From Cantharellus purpuraceus (taxonomy: Eukaryota > Basidiomycota > Agaricomycetes > Cantharellales > Hydnaceae), in contig JALBUN010000029.1 of assembly GCA_025174535.1 (NCBI GenBank), positions 1 to 64,000 of the forward strand: a stretch of DNA of 64,000 nucleotides, in the 5' to 3' direction. A program made the position numbers and the translations under genes. The first letter of the stretch is position 1; the number at the start of each line of letters is the position of its first letter. Positions 1-12,655 of the stretch are shown piece by piece. A model generated the notes under the pieces. That model was not told the DNA's origin. It searched no databases and saw only the letters and a program-made list of their open reading frames with translations.

Positions 1-2004
1 TACTGCACTGTACAGCACATCATCCAACTAATACACTTGGTTGAGTTCTATGCAACGGTGTGAACTAAGTCACGGTGGTGTCACCGCAGACACAACTTCG
101 AATGAACGTTGATTGTGATAGCGTAGTAGGGAAGGGCTGAACCGATAAAGAATATACCGTATTCTGCCCCTGTGGAAGCCGGGATTGATAACTGATCTGG
201 TGAAGCTGCTGCCTGCCGAACCCTTTGCTTGGTCCAAAGGGACTAGTCATGCCTCTAAATCGGACGTGGAGCTATAAAACAGAGGTTCGCCATCCGTCAT
301 CGATTCATCTGTCAAATGCAATTTGCAAAGACTACTTCTCTCACTCTCCTTCCATGTTTTCCACTGGTAGACGCTGCCTCTGCCACTTAATTGCATCAGG
401 ACCTACACGACTTTCAGGAGAAGGCGATGCATCAGTACTCATCGCTGCATTTGGGAGTGGGTTTCTCATCTATGATATGCCTTGAAAGAAGCGCCCTGGA
501 GAGCTCCGGACTTGTCTGCACTATTTCGCAGCGACTGGCAAGTGGGGCCACGTGATGCGACTCGCTCATTAGAGGTTGAGCTGAAAGTGAGGCATGAGCT
601 GACCAAGCTCAAACCCCGCTGCTTAAGAAGGGAAGAGAATGCTTGTGCAAGTATCTCCTTTTTGCATCCCGCATCCCCCCAACATGCGGCTGCGGAATTC
701 TTCCTCAATTTCCAGTGGGTCTCAACGATGGCTAGCGTTTTCAGTCAAACATGGATCCCAACGACAGGCCGCTGTCGGTAAATATGAGGTCGGTGAACCC
801 TTTGAGAATCGCGTTGACGTCGGCCGCGACCCCTAATGACCCCCGTTACCTCCACCTCCGAGTCAAGTCCTTCAACTACGCCCACCTCAACAACGTCCAC
901 TCATGGGAATGATGCTACCGAACTCGCAATTTCAAGAATTCATCCGTAAAACCGAAATCCACAACGCACGAGTTCTCAAGCATAACGCCCTCAGGAAGCA
1001 GCTGTGTGAGCGCCCCAACAGACATAAGGATCCCGTGTTGGGTGATGAAGACGAGGACCCGATGCCTGGCATTTCCGCTTTCATCCGCACTAATGCCTCC
1101 CCTTCCGTCACAATTGTCTCCCCATCGACTTCTACATTGTCTGCCAACAATCGTCTAGACTCGGGATCTCCCCACCCTAAATACAGTCCGGCAATGGACC
1201 TAATCAACGTTAGAGGACTGCCGCTTATCTTTCCCATTGACACGGTCAAGAAAAATCCGCTGCAACAACGCCATTTGATACCTTATGGTCACGATGCTGG
1301 TCGGCAAACCCTGTAGATTCCATATGCATGGGGATCTGAACAGGGATCTGGTCCTTGGATTCTGGGTCAAGTACAAAGGGATCCACCATGAACTGATAGC
1401 ACAGGTATTGATGTGAAGGTGCCAAGCAGGGAAGGACCACTGTCATTCTGTATCTTCATCTAGGTATGGTGAGTGTGCCACCCAGCTGTCAATTTCAGGG
1501 TAGCAACAAAATTTAAGACAGCAAGCCAGCCAGCACAGCCCTGTAGGAAATTGTGCGAATCAAGGGAGTCCTCCTGAGGGAATTGACTCTCATCACCATT
1601 AACACTTTTTTGAATTTCCAAAGGAACAATCAATTGATTCTTCCTCATTATTGAAGTTTTCTAGCCAATACTAGAAAACCAGCTGTTGCTGGTGTACAGA
1701 CATATACCAACCCCCTCAGTCACTCATATAAGTGAGCAACTAGTAGACTAACTTAGATAAGGAGTCATCATAATAATGACTTGCAGTAGAGTGAGTTGTG
1801 CTGGCAGTGCACAGGACATCATGAATGATGAATGGCAGCACATAGCCAGCAGCAGAAGCTCCCAGGAAGGGGGGCTAGACCCTAGAGAAGTCGCAAGGAC
1901 TTCTTGTAAGGAAGACTCTAGAAGAGAGTCACCACAATCATGAGACCACACAGACAATCACAATAGATCATCTGTCAAATAAGAACCCTTCATCAAGTGG
2001 TTAT
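1..2004. other. No recognisable gene; unassigned sequence
   Basis: I see no family I can name. Short open frames exist on both strands, for example from an ATG at 751 and from 903 to 1316 on the plus strand, but they have no recognisable motif and no convincing exon chain. From about 1.45 kb the base composition becomes AT-richer and leads into the gag remnant, so this end may belong to the same degraded retroelement. A small perfect inverted repeat (GTTTTCTAG, 6-nt loop, CTAGAAAAC) lies near 1656-1679. Confidence 0.5.
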
Positions 2005-3060
2005 TTGATTAGAGAAGAAAGGAGGAGACAGTCATCCACTGTCTCCAACGTCCCTAAAGGAAAGGAATGTGCTCAATATACAAGCACAAGTAGAAGTAGC
2101 AATACTTCTACTAGGGAATTGTGCAGCACGGAGTGGCATGAAACCCACAGGTCAATCGCAAGATTGACTGAACAACTCATGTGTAATCAACATGAGATGA
2201 AGAGTGTTAGCAAAACTAGTGCTCAGGCAGCTAAGATGGCTGCTGAAGCAGGGCATGCTGCCACTACTATGGGGCAGCAAATAGCAGAGCTAGGAACAAT
2301 GTTAAAATTGCTCCAAGAGAACTCTGAGCGACACAAGTCACATTGCTGAAGATCAGATTCTTGACAAGAATCCAAATCTGGAGAGTCTGGACCTCCCCAG
2401 GGTGAGAGGGTCCAACCAAATGATCAGTTAGACAGAGGAAATGAAATTCCCCCAATGGAGGGAGTTAGAGACCTAGTAATCCTGGCAAGGCAAGGATTAC
2501 CAATCCAGATTGAAGAGGAAACTCCTCAATCTATGGCAAAGGAGCTCGATCAAGAGATCAAGCTATGGAAACAATGAGAAGTTGAGGCTTCTCATAAACA
2601 TAGATTAGCCCTCAAATGGAAGGCTAAACATGCAGAGCAAGAGCTCAGCCAGCTGTTTAGAGAGCAGTGGCCCCAGCAAGAGCTTAATGTGGCTGTCGAT
2701 TTAAATCAACAGTCATGACATGCACTGAACAATCTCCTAGGACCATCAAGTACAAAGTTTCAGCTATTGTACTTAGGCACTTGCCTTAAAGGTGAGGCGC
2801 AGGAATGGTTCTACAGAAATGTAGAACACTATGACAGGGAAGTCCAAGACTGGACCCTGGAAACTGCAATCCAAGGATTGCAGCGTAGATTCCTACACAC
2901 CCTGATGCATCACCATGTGTCAAATAAATTTGACTCTGTAATACAGGGTCAAAGGACTGTTCACGAATTAATGAACAACCTAGATAAGTATGCAGGTCGC
3001 ATGATAATGCCACCAGTGATGAGCCAGGGCGCATTGAGGACGTATATCAAACCACTCTGA
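2005..3060 (+). pseudogene. Ty3-type gag remnant
   Basis: Two open stretches, 2005-2349 and 2767-3060, are separated by stop codons and frame breaks. The second reads like the core of a retrotransposon capsid: LGTCLKGEAQEWFYRN followed about 30 residues later by a GLQRRFLHTL segment and an MNNLDKYAGRMIMPP segment. That is the spacing of the 'GxAxxWF ... FxxR(F) ... Y' retrotransposon gag domain. The upstream part is polar and helical (Q/E/K-rich), as gag N-termini often are. No protease, reverse transcriptase, zinc knuckle or LTR can be assigned nearby, so this is an isolated dead fragment, of a family different from the gag genes at 21.4, 28.7 and 63.4 kb. Confidence 0.7.
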
Positions 3061-4631
3061 CAGTCCAACTCCACCAGCATCTTTTCATATCAAACTTTTG
3101 AATCCTATCTGTCGCTTCATTTCTCCATGATTTCCCCATTAGTAGTTCAACTTCACTTGGAAGGAGTGTACAAAAGTACACACTGAGTCTTCACCCATGC
3201 ACACTCTATGAATTTTAACCCAAGCATGTAATCTGAAACCTCATCACAAGGACCGTCTAGTGTGACCCTCACATCACCCTGGATAACCTTTCCTGGCGCT
3301 CTTACCCAAGCACGAACATGACAGAATGCTCCATCAGTAGCTGCCTTCGCAGGGGCCTAACAGAAGTAACAGGCTGAATAAGTAGGTGGTGCCCAACATT
3401 TACTTTGGGAGAAGACAACAGGCAAAGCCTTTTAAGTAGCAACACCGAGATTCCTTTGATCAGCTGTGTTCGCATCATGCCATTGTGGTTTGAAATGTGA
3501 CTCAGATGGAGCCCCAACTACCGAGTTGAAACAGATTCATATCAATCGGTCTCTTATTTGTCCTGGCTTGAATACTAAGTAGTTGATTAGTGCTGCAGGT
3601 AGTCATGGCCTATGATCGGACGCCATCTATGTAATCAACGGTTCACCCCTCGGGAAGATTGTGCAATATACGCACCGAGTCTTTAATTAAGCTTTAGGCT
3701 TTACCAATGATTGCTGTAATGTGTATTCGAGGACCTTCAAGGCCCCAGGCGTACAGCGTAGTCCGAATATATGTCGCATGGACCGTCAGATTTGACCTCA
3801 CATATCCCTCAATGATCTCTCCTGATGCGGGATCTGGTGGTGTCACAGGCTGGTTCATCAGTGGTCTCCGCTGATGGACCAAACACATAGTCAATTGTGG
3901 GTATTGCGTTCAGAGATCACAATATACTTTGAGTTAAATGTGTCACTTGCTTTCAGACTCTGTCATAATTACTGATGCTGCCTAGTGGATGCTGCCTAGT
4001 GAGGCCGTTGTCGCCGGTAATCTATCGCAGTCTGAATGCCAAAGGAGGCTCCTACCAACCAGTGCTGGACGCTGTAGTGCTGTAGTGCTGGAGCTAACGA
4101 GACGGATAGCCCACGATGTTGACCAGCGTCCAGTAACCCTGCCAACGGTACGCATCTTACCCTAAAGGACATTTCACAGAAAACGTCACTGCATGCACTA
4201 CTTCAATTCAGTCCCAGCGCTCAGCGCTGGATGGCAACCAACGACCAGAGGAAAGAATGGTCCTCAATGAATGATGCCTAAGAAAGGTGTTTCATGAAAT
4301 ATCTTTCAAAATGGCTGCGCAGGGCCAACATGCAGGCTCTAGCTCTCAAGACTCGAAAGACAGCGCTCATTAGCCGTATGATTCTCATCGGACCCAGTGC
4401 CCATCTACTTCTTTTCTGTTGTTCCAATCACTTCCACCTGCTGCTTCAAACCCAATGGCTACTTATTCTCATAGTAGGTCCTACCCTTAACACAACCGAG
4501 AGGTCGTGATGTCCAGACCGGCGTGGACCCAGTCAGGCTGACACAGTATTATATGATCACGATATCTCTTTTGAACGTGCAAATCTAATATAGAATCAAA
4601 AGTAAGAAAATCAAGCCAAGTCCCTACACTG
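3061..4631. other. Unassigned region with two related short coding-like remnants
   Basis: No intact gene is visible. Minus-strand reads at about 3180-3310 (APGKVIQGDVRVTL...) and 3730-3860 (PASGEIIEGYVRSNL...) have the same layout and share stretches such as GACCGTC followed by TGACC(C)TCACAT. They look like diverged copies of one domain. The 'G-x-x-x-x-G-x-V' pattern is reminiscent of the start of arrestin-like domains, but I would not annotate them as such. A short CTGTAGTG triple repeat lies near 4074-4090. Confidence 0.35.
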
Positions 4632-7204
4632 CTAATCTACATCCATCTCCGGAGGACCAGTGGGTGCACCTTCGCCACTAGCGGGAGCAGCGTCAGGTGT
4701 CTCCTGGTTCTGGGGAGTCTGCGTCCCATTCGTAGCAGGTGGGGTCTCGAGCTTTGGCTTTGGCTTCGGCTTGTTGAAAATGGGCGTCGCAAAGTAAATC
4801 AAGTCATCCCTCTTCTTGAATATCTCTGCACTCGTCAGCGCCGGATCAACATTCTTTGACCGCTCAGCCTGCCTGGCGATCTGATCGTCAAGCCATTTTT
4901 GCGTTGTTGCGGCGCGCTCGATGACGCTCTCCTTTTCCTTATCATCTAGGTGTGCGTACCGCTCCTCTCCGGAAGTAGCTTGCGCCAGAAATGTATTGAT
5001 TGTCTCGCGAAGCTGACTTGTCGCCTTCGGGCGCTCCTCAGACTCACGCCACCGCGCTGCGATCGGGTCACCAAGGGCGTGGAGTGTCTCCAGGCGAGAC
5101 ACGTATGCCGACTTGGGTGCATCTTCACCCTCTTCCGTGTACAGCCAGTCTTCAGCTTCCTGTGACGCTGCCAAAAGTTTCTCCTTCTCTGCAGGCTGTA
5201 CAAACGATGCGTAACGGTCCTCAAGCTTGCTGCGCATGTCATACACGTACTCCTCGAGCGCGTTTTTGCGGTCCTTTAAGGCATATCAGCCTCAGTCACA
5301 CAGGCACAGTATTGCAGATAAATAAATACGAACCTCAGTCTCCATGACAAGCTTGTCAGCAGCATGCATTTGACCCTCTTTCTCAGTAAGAGCTTCGAGG
5401 ACACTCTTGTCCAGAGACGTCGTTCCCGTGACAAAAGGAATGTCCTTCTTAATGACTCGTTTCTTCTTCTTCGGGGCGGATGCTTCTCCATCAGGTGCAC
5501 TATCTACTTCCATAGACTCGTCCTTTTCAACAATCTCCTCCTCAACGTATGCACCCTCGAAACTTAGGAGACCATGAGGGTTAAGTCGGGTCTTGACCTT
5601 CACGATGCTTGATTCGCCTTTGGTGTCTACCACGTGTACACTCTTTGCGTGGAAGTTGGCAATCCAGGGATTAATCGCACCTGGGAGCATAGATGGTTCG
5701 GTATAACGCGCCTCGAGATCGAACGGCTTGTCCCGGAAGAAACTGAGGATCTTGGTGGACGGAATAGCGTTACCCCGAGGGAAGACCTCAAGTTCATTAT
5801 CTTCTTCTGGAGCTCCTTCCGACCTGTCCCAGCAAATCTTGATTGAATAGGGTGCAATGTCGTGGAATGCAAAGTCGCGAACACGGAAAACGGGGGAGAG
5901 CATAGCACATGCAAAAGTGGAACCTCGTGCAATAGCCTCGTCCTGGTTCAAGGTCGTTGAGAGCGTCTTGCTCGGGAACACAGACTGAATACGCTGGCGG
6001 ATTGCAGGGACACGGGTAGAACCTCCAACCAGCTCAATGGCATCTACCTGATCAGCGGTGAGACTGGCGTCTTGGAGCGCCTTCTCAAGAGGTTTCACGA
6101 TCCGGTCAAGAAGACCGGCGATGAGACCTTCGAGCTGTTCCCGGGACAGTTTGGACGACGCATCGATATCATTCATAATGGACTCGACAGAGAGCGGAGC
6201 CTCAGCGTTGGCCGACAAAATCTTCTTGAGACGCTCAACCTGAGTAGCAAGACGGAAGGTTGCCTTGGGATTGGAAAGGACATCGATCCTATACTTCGTC
6301 TTAAACTCCTCCGCGAAATGTCTCACAAGAGCGTAGTCGATGTCGCGCCCTCCGAGGTGGCGGTCATATGCAGTGCTCTTAACATGAAGCTGACCTTTGC
6401 AGAACGCAACAACCGCGACAGAATAGTTAGAGTGTCCGACATCCACGAAGACCACATGTCGAGGCGTCTGGTCCGGCTCTGGGAGATCTGATTTTGTAAT
6501 CCCATAGCCGAGGGCAACAGCAGTAGTATCGTTGATGATGCGGAGAGGATTGAGGTTGGCAATGTTGGCAGCGTCAATGACAGCCCGTCTCTGAACATCA
6601 GTATACCAGCCAGGAACAGCAATGACGACGTCCGAGACGACCTGTTTTAATTCCTTGGCAGCGATATCCCGAAGCTTCCCCAGAAACATTGCCACCAGTT
6701 GCGTCGCCGTGAACACGGTAGGCTCACCAAGATAGTTCACCTAAATGATAGCTTAGCAAAATGATACGATACGAACGCGTCAAACCTACCTTGACACCAA
6801 CTGTGCCATTTGCATCCACCAAGGTTGCATTGATAAACTTTTTCTCAACGTTGAGCACTTCTGGATCAGTCGATGATCTGCCAATTAGCCGCTTGAGAGA
6901 TCCAACTGTATTTTTGAAATTCGACGTCTCCTGGGTCTTTGCTGCTTCACCAATGGACCGCTGCTTGACGCCAAACGAAACCAGTGACCTGAAGAAACCC
7001 GGAGTCAATGACGAGTACGATCGGTCCAGACAAGACACGGAATACACACGGCGTAGCTCGATTAGAAACTTCATTTGTTATGATGTCTATTCCCCGATGT
7101 CTGGCAACACCAATCTGCTGTTGTGTGAGTAAGAACGTATGCAACTATCATTGGAGACTCACCTTGCTTGCGAGATTGCCAAGATCTATGCCTACAACGG
7201 CCAT
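4632..7204 (-). CDS. Hsp110/Sse1-type Hsp70-like chaperone
   Basis: A cytosolic Hsp70-superfamily protein of the Hsp110 (Sse1/Hsp88) branch, which in fungi acts as nucleotide-exchange factor for Hsp70 and as a holdase. I read five exons: start ATG at 7204 (MAVVGIDLGNLASK), then IGVARHRGIDIITNEVSNR, SLVSFGVKQRSIGEAAKTQ, a long exon from about 6735 to 5334, and a last exon 5273-4632. The last intron (5274-5333) has GT..AG ends. The ATPase domain shows the N-terminal DLG phosphate loop, NDTTAVALGYG, FVDVGHS, LGGRDID and ELVGGSTRVPAI. A lysine-rich acidic insert (PKKKKRVIKK) follows the beta-domain and a charged helical C-terminus follows that. The end, EMDVD, is typical of fungal Sse1 proteins. 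Predicted length is about 780 residues, normal for basidiomycete members. The first loop lacks the usual Thr-Thr of true Hsp70, as in Hsp110. No break seen. Confidence 0.93.
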
Positions 7205-9149
7205 ATTATCTTTCTCTAAATTCCAGGTGGTGAATGTAAGGTGTGAAAGGAAAGTGGAAAAAGGCCTTGAGGGGATGGCGTGTCGGGTGGCTGCTGAAAA
7301 AACTAATGAAGCTTATCGGAGTTCAAAGTGAGTTACCTTCGCGTCAATTCTCCAACTTTCTATCACTTTCCGTGCGCGCTGCATGACGTTGCACTGGATG
7401 CGAGAACAATGCTTTCGACTAACTTTTCGATCATAACCTGATCCTAGTCTTACTCGTTGGCACTTCTCAATATTACACTTCTCGCGGTTCTAAGAAGCGG
7501 TTCATTTTGTGCCTAGAACCATGCTCTGCAGTCATTTCTGGCAGGATTTCAGCTCATCTTTGGTAGCCAATTATCAGATCATCAGGCATCGTTCGACTAG
7601 ACCTGACAAGAATGGGTCGGTTGTTTATTTCCTTACTGAATGCTATCGTCCAAAGCATAGACTACCCTTCACCTGCGTCTCTGGAGATACTTTCAAGTTT
7701 CGACATCAACCAGAAGACACTACAAGTCTCCCGAGGTGTGTCGACGAAGGACGGCGCAGTTGTCATATTGCAGAGAACTTCAAATGTCCACGTTCACTGC
7801 CAAATTTAGCTTGCGCCTGATTCTAATGACGGTCACCCCGTGTTATCTTTGTTTTTGTTAGCGTCTGGGTACGACGTGTTTCATACGTGTACATGATGGA
7901 TGAATTTGTGGAGGACCGTACCCGACTAGGGGCCACCGTGGACAGGTCTGCAGGACACGTGTCCTTCGTTGCTCTGTTTGCTTACCTGACAGACGACTAT
8001 TAAAGAAGCCTCTGGAGGCAGGCTTTCTCCAAGCGTCCTGGCCGGCCATCAGAACCGTATTGGATCTCCTTCAAAAGCCTCTCAAACTGGCTTTTCCTCA
8101 GAAACGTTATTAGATCGTAGTCTATCAATTTTTCTTTCAGCTGCACACAAATCCTGTTGGCTTCTTGCGTAGCACACATTTCTGCCTGAGCACTGAAAGT
8201 TTAGATTCATGCAAGGTAGTTCAGACCTGTAGGTGAGTGTACAACATAGATGTTGCGGTAATGACCGCGCCATTTATGTATGGGTTCAGGCCCCCTTGCA
8301 CTTTGATTGAGAGAGTGACACCCGCTTCCTTGGCGCTGCTACGGATACCTTGGTAGGAGTTGCTCATGCACACTTTACACAAATAGGCTCCCTCAATTTC
8401 TTCAGTTTCCGGGAAGATGAGTCATGTCAAATTGCATCCCAGAGAGCCTATGGGCTATCTAGTGTGAGATAGCTGGAAAAACAGTGGTCAGGAGTGGAGG
8501 TCCAAGTTGACTTTAGACGTTCGAATCTGCCATTAGTAATCCATTTGTTCCCACTGCACGGATTTTGCATCGACAAAGTTCGCACATAGCAGTTGCTCAT
8601 TTACAACGTCTTTCATAGTTGTACTTTTCACTCCTGCGGTATCTATCAACCATCATTCACCTATACACTTATGGTGCTGATCCTGGCGCGGTATGCCGCC
8701 AAGTATGATATAGTGTTTCTGATGCTGGTTCGGGGGTATGGCGCTAAGTACGGTAGGATAAATAGCGCTCAGAGACCTGTTTGGTGACTTCTCGACTACG
8801 GGCGCGATAAGCCTGTTTAGGCAGATAGGTATGGGCACGACGCTGTGTATTGCCGCACCGCCCAACAGCGGCACAGTAGGGCGGCACCACTGCACTGATC
8901 CCTGTACGAGAAAGCGGTCCTCGGTACTATATGGCGTCCAAGTCGGTTACATAGGCCCACCTCGCGGCATGAACGTCTAATCGATGCCCATATTTCCAAT
9001 GGGGATATCGGTGTCTCTCTGCTCCGAGTTGCAAGGCCCCTGGGTGAATCTTCGGGTGGCGGGGTTTGACCGTAATGACTCGAAAGCAGTACGAATCAGT
9101 ATAAAGTCGAGCAGCCATCCAGACTTCAACTTGATCAAGGAGCGCCAAC
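7205..9149. other. Divergent intergenic region between Hsp110 and the ABC gene
   Basis: This 1.9-kb stretch separates two divergently transcribed genes. Small open frames (for example 7509-7820 plus) have no recognisable domain or splice structure. I looked for perfect heat-shock elements upstream of the chaperone gene and did not find a clean triple nGAAn array; a TTCTAAGAAG stretch near 7488 is only suggestive. Nothing else assigned. Confidence 0.5.
9100..9106 (+). promoter_or_regulatory. Probable TATA box of the ABC gene
   Basis: TATAAAG lies about 45 bases upstream of the chosen ATG at 9150, a normal distance for a basidiomycete promoter with a short leader. It supports that start. Confidence 0.45.
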
Positions 9150-12039
9150 ATGACCAGCGACAGTCACTCTGAAACGTCTACTCCGTTATTATTCAAGGCA
9201 TCGGCACCCGAATATGACAAAGAGCCTACCAAACCTGCCAAAGCAGAGAAGGACGAGCCACCAGAAACTGTTCTTGAATTCGAGGATATTGGGGTTTGGA
9301 CTGTTATGCGTGAAATTAAGACCGTGGCATCATGGACTCTAACGTATCGCGCAAAGCTGAAACAAGCAAAAGAAATACTGGCTGTTTTTCCTATCATTTT
9401 TCAGTTTCTTCGAGAAATTTTCAATGTGTCTCCTTCGATGATGGCTATTTATCTACTCTCGTCATTTTGGTCTAGCACCGAGGCAAAAACTTCACTATCC
9501 GTCGATGGTTCTGCAATCTGACGACGCATATATAGGAAGCAGCCAGCCTTTATTTTTCAAGTCAATTGTTGAACATCGTACGTGTGGTTGCTGTCATCTC
9601 CGCCCCTAAGACATTGCTAACTCCTTTTTGTCTAAGATCCAGCAAAGTGTTACAAGTCACCACGTAAATGGTCATGCATTAGCGAGAGCCGTAGTTTCTC
9701 AGATCGTATTCACTCTAATGAGCTCGTTGATCAGCCGGGCCAGGTAAACCCTGATGCTATGCGATCAACGAAGAGTTGATTGAACATATACAGAAAACGA
9801 CTAGGCATTAAACTTGCTATTCGTGTCCGCTATTTATTCGAAGAGCGACTGATACAAGGCAAGCATTATGGCTAAACGTCCCGTTGACATTTACAAATCC
9901 TGCATATAGCCAACCTACGATTAGACCTTCCCACATTTGAAGGTGACTCCTATCGTGCCAGACAAGAAAATCACTCATGACGAGCTTAGAACCTGAGACT
10001 GCCGACAAAATTAACAGGTACTTTGGTCACGGTTCCCGTGGAGGTGCTTGGGAGATATTTGCGGACTTGATATCCAAGACAAGCACTTTGACAAGTGTTG
10101 TATCCCAACTCAGTTTTATCTTCGGAGCCTTGAGATCTCAACCTGGTGGATCTTGGTTTGCTGCAGTTTGTTTGGCAAAGTCTCTGTATGTCAGTGTCTC
10201 ACACGATTCACTCTGGAATCACAGTTCGTGTTTGATTGTTCTCACTACTGACGGTGTTACGCTTACCCGCTTCTTCAGCCGCGTATGTTTGGGATTCCAA
10301 CCCACATTACCGTCGGATGCGTTCTTTGTTGGAGATAGTGACCGACTCTACGCATAGAGTAGAGGTCATCAGCGACGTACTTGTCGACTACATAAAGCGA
10401 GGTACGCCTCCAGCTCTGTGTCTGTCTCATTCAGCTTATGTTCTCAGAGTGGAAGAAGGCACGCAACCTACTCGGCGACGAGTCGGATGATTATCCGGAC
10501 TCGATCATGCGCCTACAGAGGTCCAATTTCCTCATGGTGGTTGATGCTCTACAAGAGGACTTTCCTCTCGTGAGACTATATTCGGTCATACTGTTCTTTC
10601 GACAGATCATGACTTCCACAGATTTTTTATGCTTTTCAAGTCTACCTTTCTCCTGAGAGTTTCTCTCTGGCATCCATCGCATTAATCCAGCAGGCCTCGT
10701 CATCATTGACCTGGACATTCTATTCTCTTTTTAGGGATGAAAAATCCTTTCAACAGCGTCTGCTTGAGATAATAACACTTACCGAGCTGGGAAACATGCG
10801 AAATCAACTTGCGGATGGAAAGCTACGATACCCTGAAGATATACCCAAAACGTCGCCTGGAATGGAAATCAAGTTCCAGTTAGTGGCAGTGCCCCTTGAT
10901 AGCTGTCTTAGAGACTTAATGCAATATCACTGACTATACCCCGTCCTGAACAGGCATGTTTCATTTGCTTACCCCAAGGCCGACAACGTCGTCAAGGATG
11001 TCTCTTTCACTATCGGAAAAGGTCAGGCCGTCGTGATAGTTGGAATCAACGGCAGCGGGAAGTCAACACTGCTCAAGCTGTTCAACCGACTATATGACCC
11101 AAATTCAGGCATGATCGCGATCGATGGCACCCCTCTTACTTCCTTTGTCGCATCGGATGTGCGCCGGTCGATGGCCATACTATCTCAAAATTTTACGCAC
11201 TACCCACTTTCTATCCGAGAAAATATCATGATGGGACTTCCTGATGAAGAATACACAACGACTCCCGATAAGGGGGAGAAGGGAAGTCAACCTTCCTGTG
11301 ACGATCGAGTAAAGGAAGCCGCTCGCCGCGGAGGAGCTATTGAAATCATTGAAAAGCAACCCAACGGTTTCGATGGAGTCCTTCAACCCTCTACCTATTC
11401 TTATTCGATGTCATCTTCGGGTGCCAGCCAAGCCTTCAAGGACAAGATGAAAGAGATCTCTAAGCACGCGGATATATCTTCTGGCCAATGGCAGCGACTC
11501 GCCCTGTGAGGGAGCCCATTTAACCTTCTAGTCTCTATCTTAACATTTCGCTTCTCGCAACAGGTCACGGTTATTCTATCGCGCTGCGGCGCCGCACATC
11601 AAGTTGGTAGCTGTCGATGAACCTAGCGCTTCGTTGGATCCAAAAATGGAGTATGAGCTTTTTGAGAGCTTGAGAGCCTTGAGCACAGCTCAGGGAAAGA
11701 CAATGGTAGTCATTATGAACTTCTTTACACTAGAGGAGGTTTTGACTGAGTCTTTCATCAGGTATTCGTGACGCACCGTTTTGGCTATTTGACAAAGCGG
11801 GCGGATCTCATACTGTAAGTCTTGTACACCGTGCATCTAATTTGGATTTATGATTGCTCTAGTGTCATGCAAAATGGGGTCCTCATCGAGCAAGGAAAGC
11901 ATAGTGACCTGGTGGACTTGGGAGGCGAATACGCAAAGCTGTACAAACTACAAGCTGAGGCGTTCTTGCCTGATGTGAGCATGTGAGCGTCTGCACTATA
12001 TATGACTGATGACATTTGGAACAGGATGAGAAGAAGTAA
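9150..12039 (+). CDS. ABC transporter / ABC ATPase, half-size, multi-exon
   Basis: Fungal half-size ABC protein with a poorly conserved membrane/helical N-terminal half (for example FPIIFQFLREIFNVSPSMMAIYLL) and one C-terminal nucleotide-binding domain. Walker A is GINGSGKST (about 11042-11068), followed by an A-loop/Q-loop region (ILSQNFTHYPLSIREN). The signature is the atypical ISSGQWQRLAL (canonical LSGGQ). Walker B is IKLVAVDEPSASLDP near 11600-11640 and the switch His is in FVTHRFGYLTKRADLIL after an intron. The chain ends DEKK, stop at 12037-12039. About ten introns are needed. The donors near 9483 and 9860 fit best as GC-AG introns. At 9957-9977 the reading frame after RARQEN does not join TSLEPETADK without a one-base shift or an unrecognised splice, so this allele may be broken. 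Spliced length would be about 700-750 residues. Substrate unknown; it neighbours a cupin gene, which might mean a role in metabolite export. Confidence 0.82.
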
Positions 12040-12655
12040 TTTCGTCAAGCAAGCAAGCAAGTCTGATATGGCGTTGATAGATGTCAGGTGGACCTCACAC
12101 ACTGCCTCTGAAGGCTAACACGGACTTTAACAATTGCGTGAAAAATATACAGTAGCTCCAGACTGTTGTATAAGGACACATAACTAGCTTCCGCTTGGAC
12201 CACCTTTGGGACGTAGACATTTTATGTATACAACTTCTTTAAGGCCATGCATTCAGGAATACGTGTTCAGTCTCATAATGGCCAGGATTGGTCGAAGGCA
12301 TATGCGTGGGTCTAAAGTTGACTTGCGCACGTCTGTCATTACCATCGATTCAAGTTGTGTACAAGCTACATAGACTCAGGGTCAAATTTGCACATCAGTC
12401 GACAGGAATACGACGAAGCGATTGAAGCTCCCGATCAGCGACATAATCTCTGGTACTATAATAAGCACTTCGAAGTAACCTACAAGGCAATTTTTCCATC
12501 TAAATTTACAGCGCCACGGTGGAAGGCTAGCTTGTGCTGTTTGTACTCAAATCCCTTCCCGGACCGTCTAGGCTCTATTGATTTAAGCTGTTAATCTCCC
12601 TATATTGTCTTCCAATTTCTTACACCCTGGAACGTCAATGTCGACGATTGCAAAT
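12040..12655. other. Short convergent intergenic region
   Basis: This lies between the 3' ends of the ABC gene (+) and cupin gene A (-). An 80-codon open frame at 12355-12594 (+) has no recognisable motif. Nothing assigned. Confidence 0.5.

Noticed and set aside
7470..7510. Heat-shock element upstream of the Hsp110 gene
   Set aside because: GGTTCTAAGAAGCGGTTC has TTC and GAA words but not the regular 5-bp alternating spacing; not supported.
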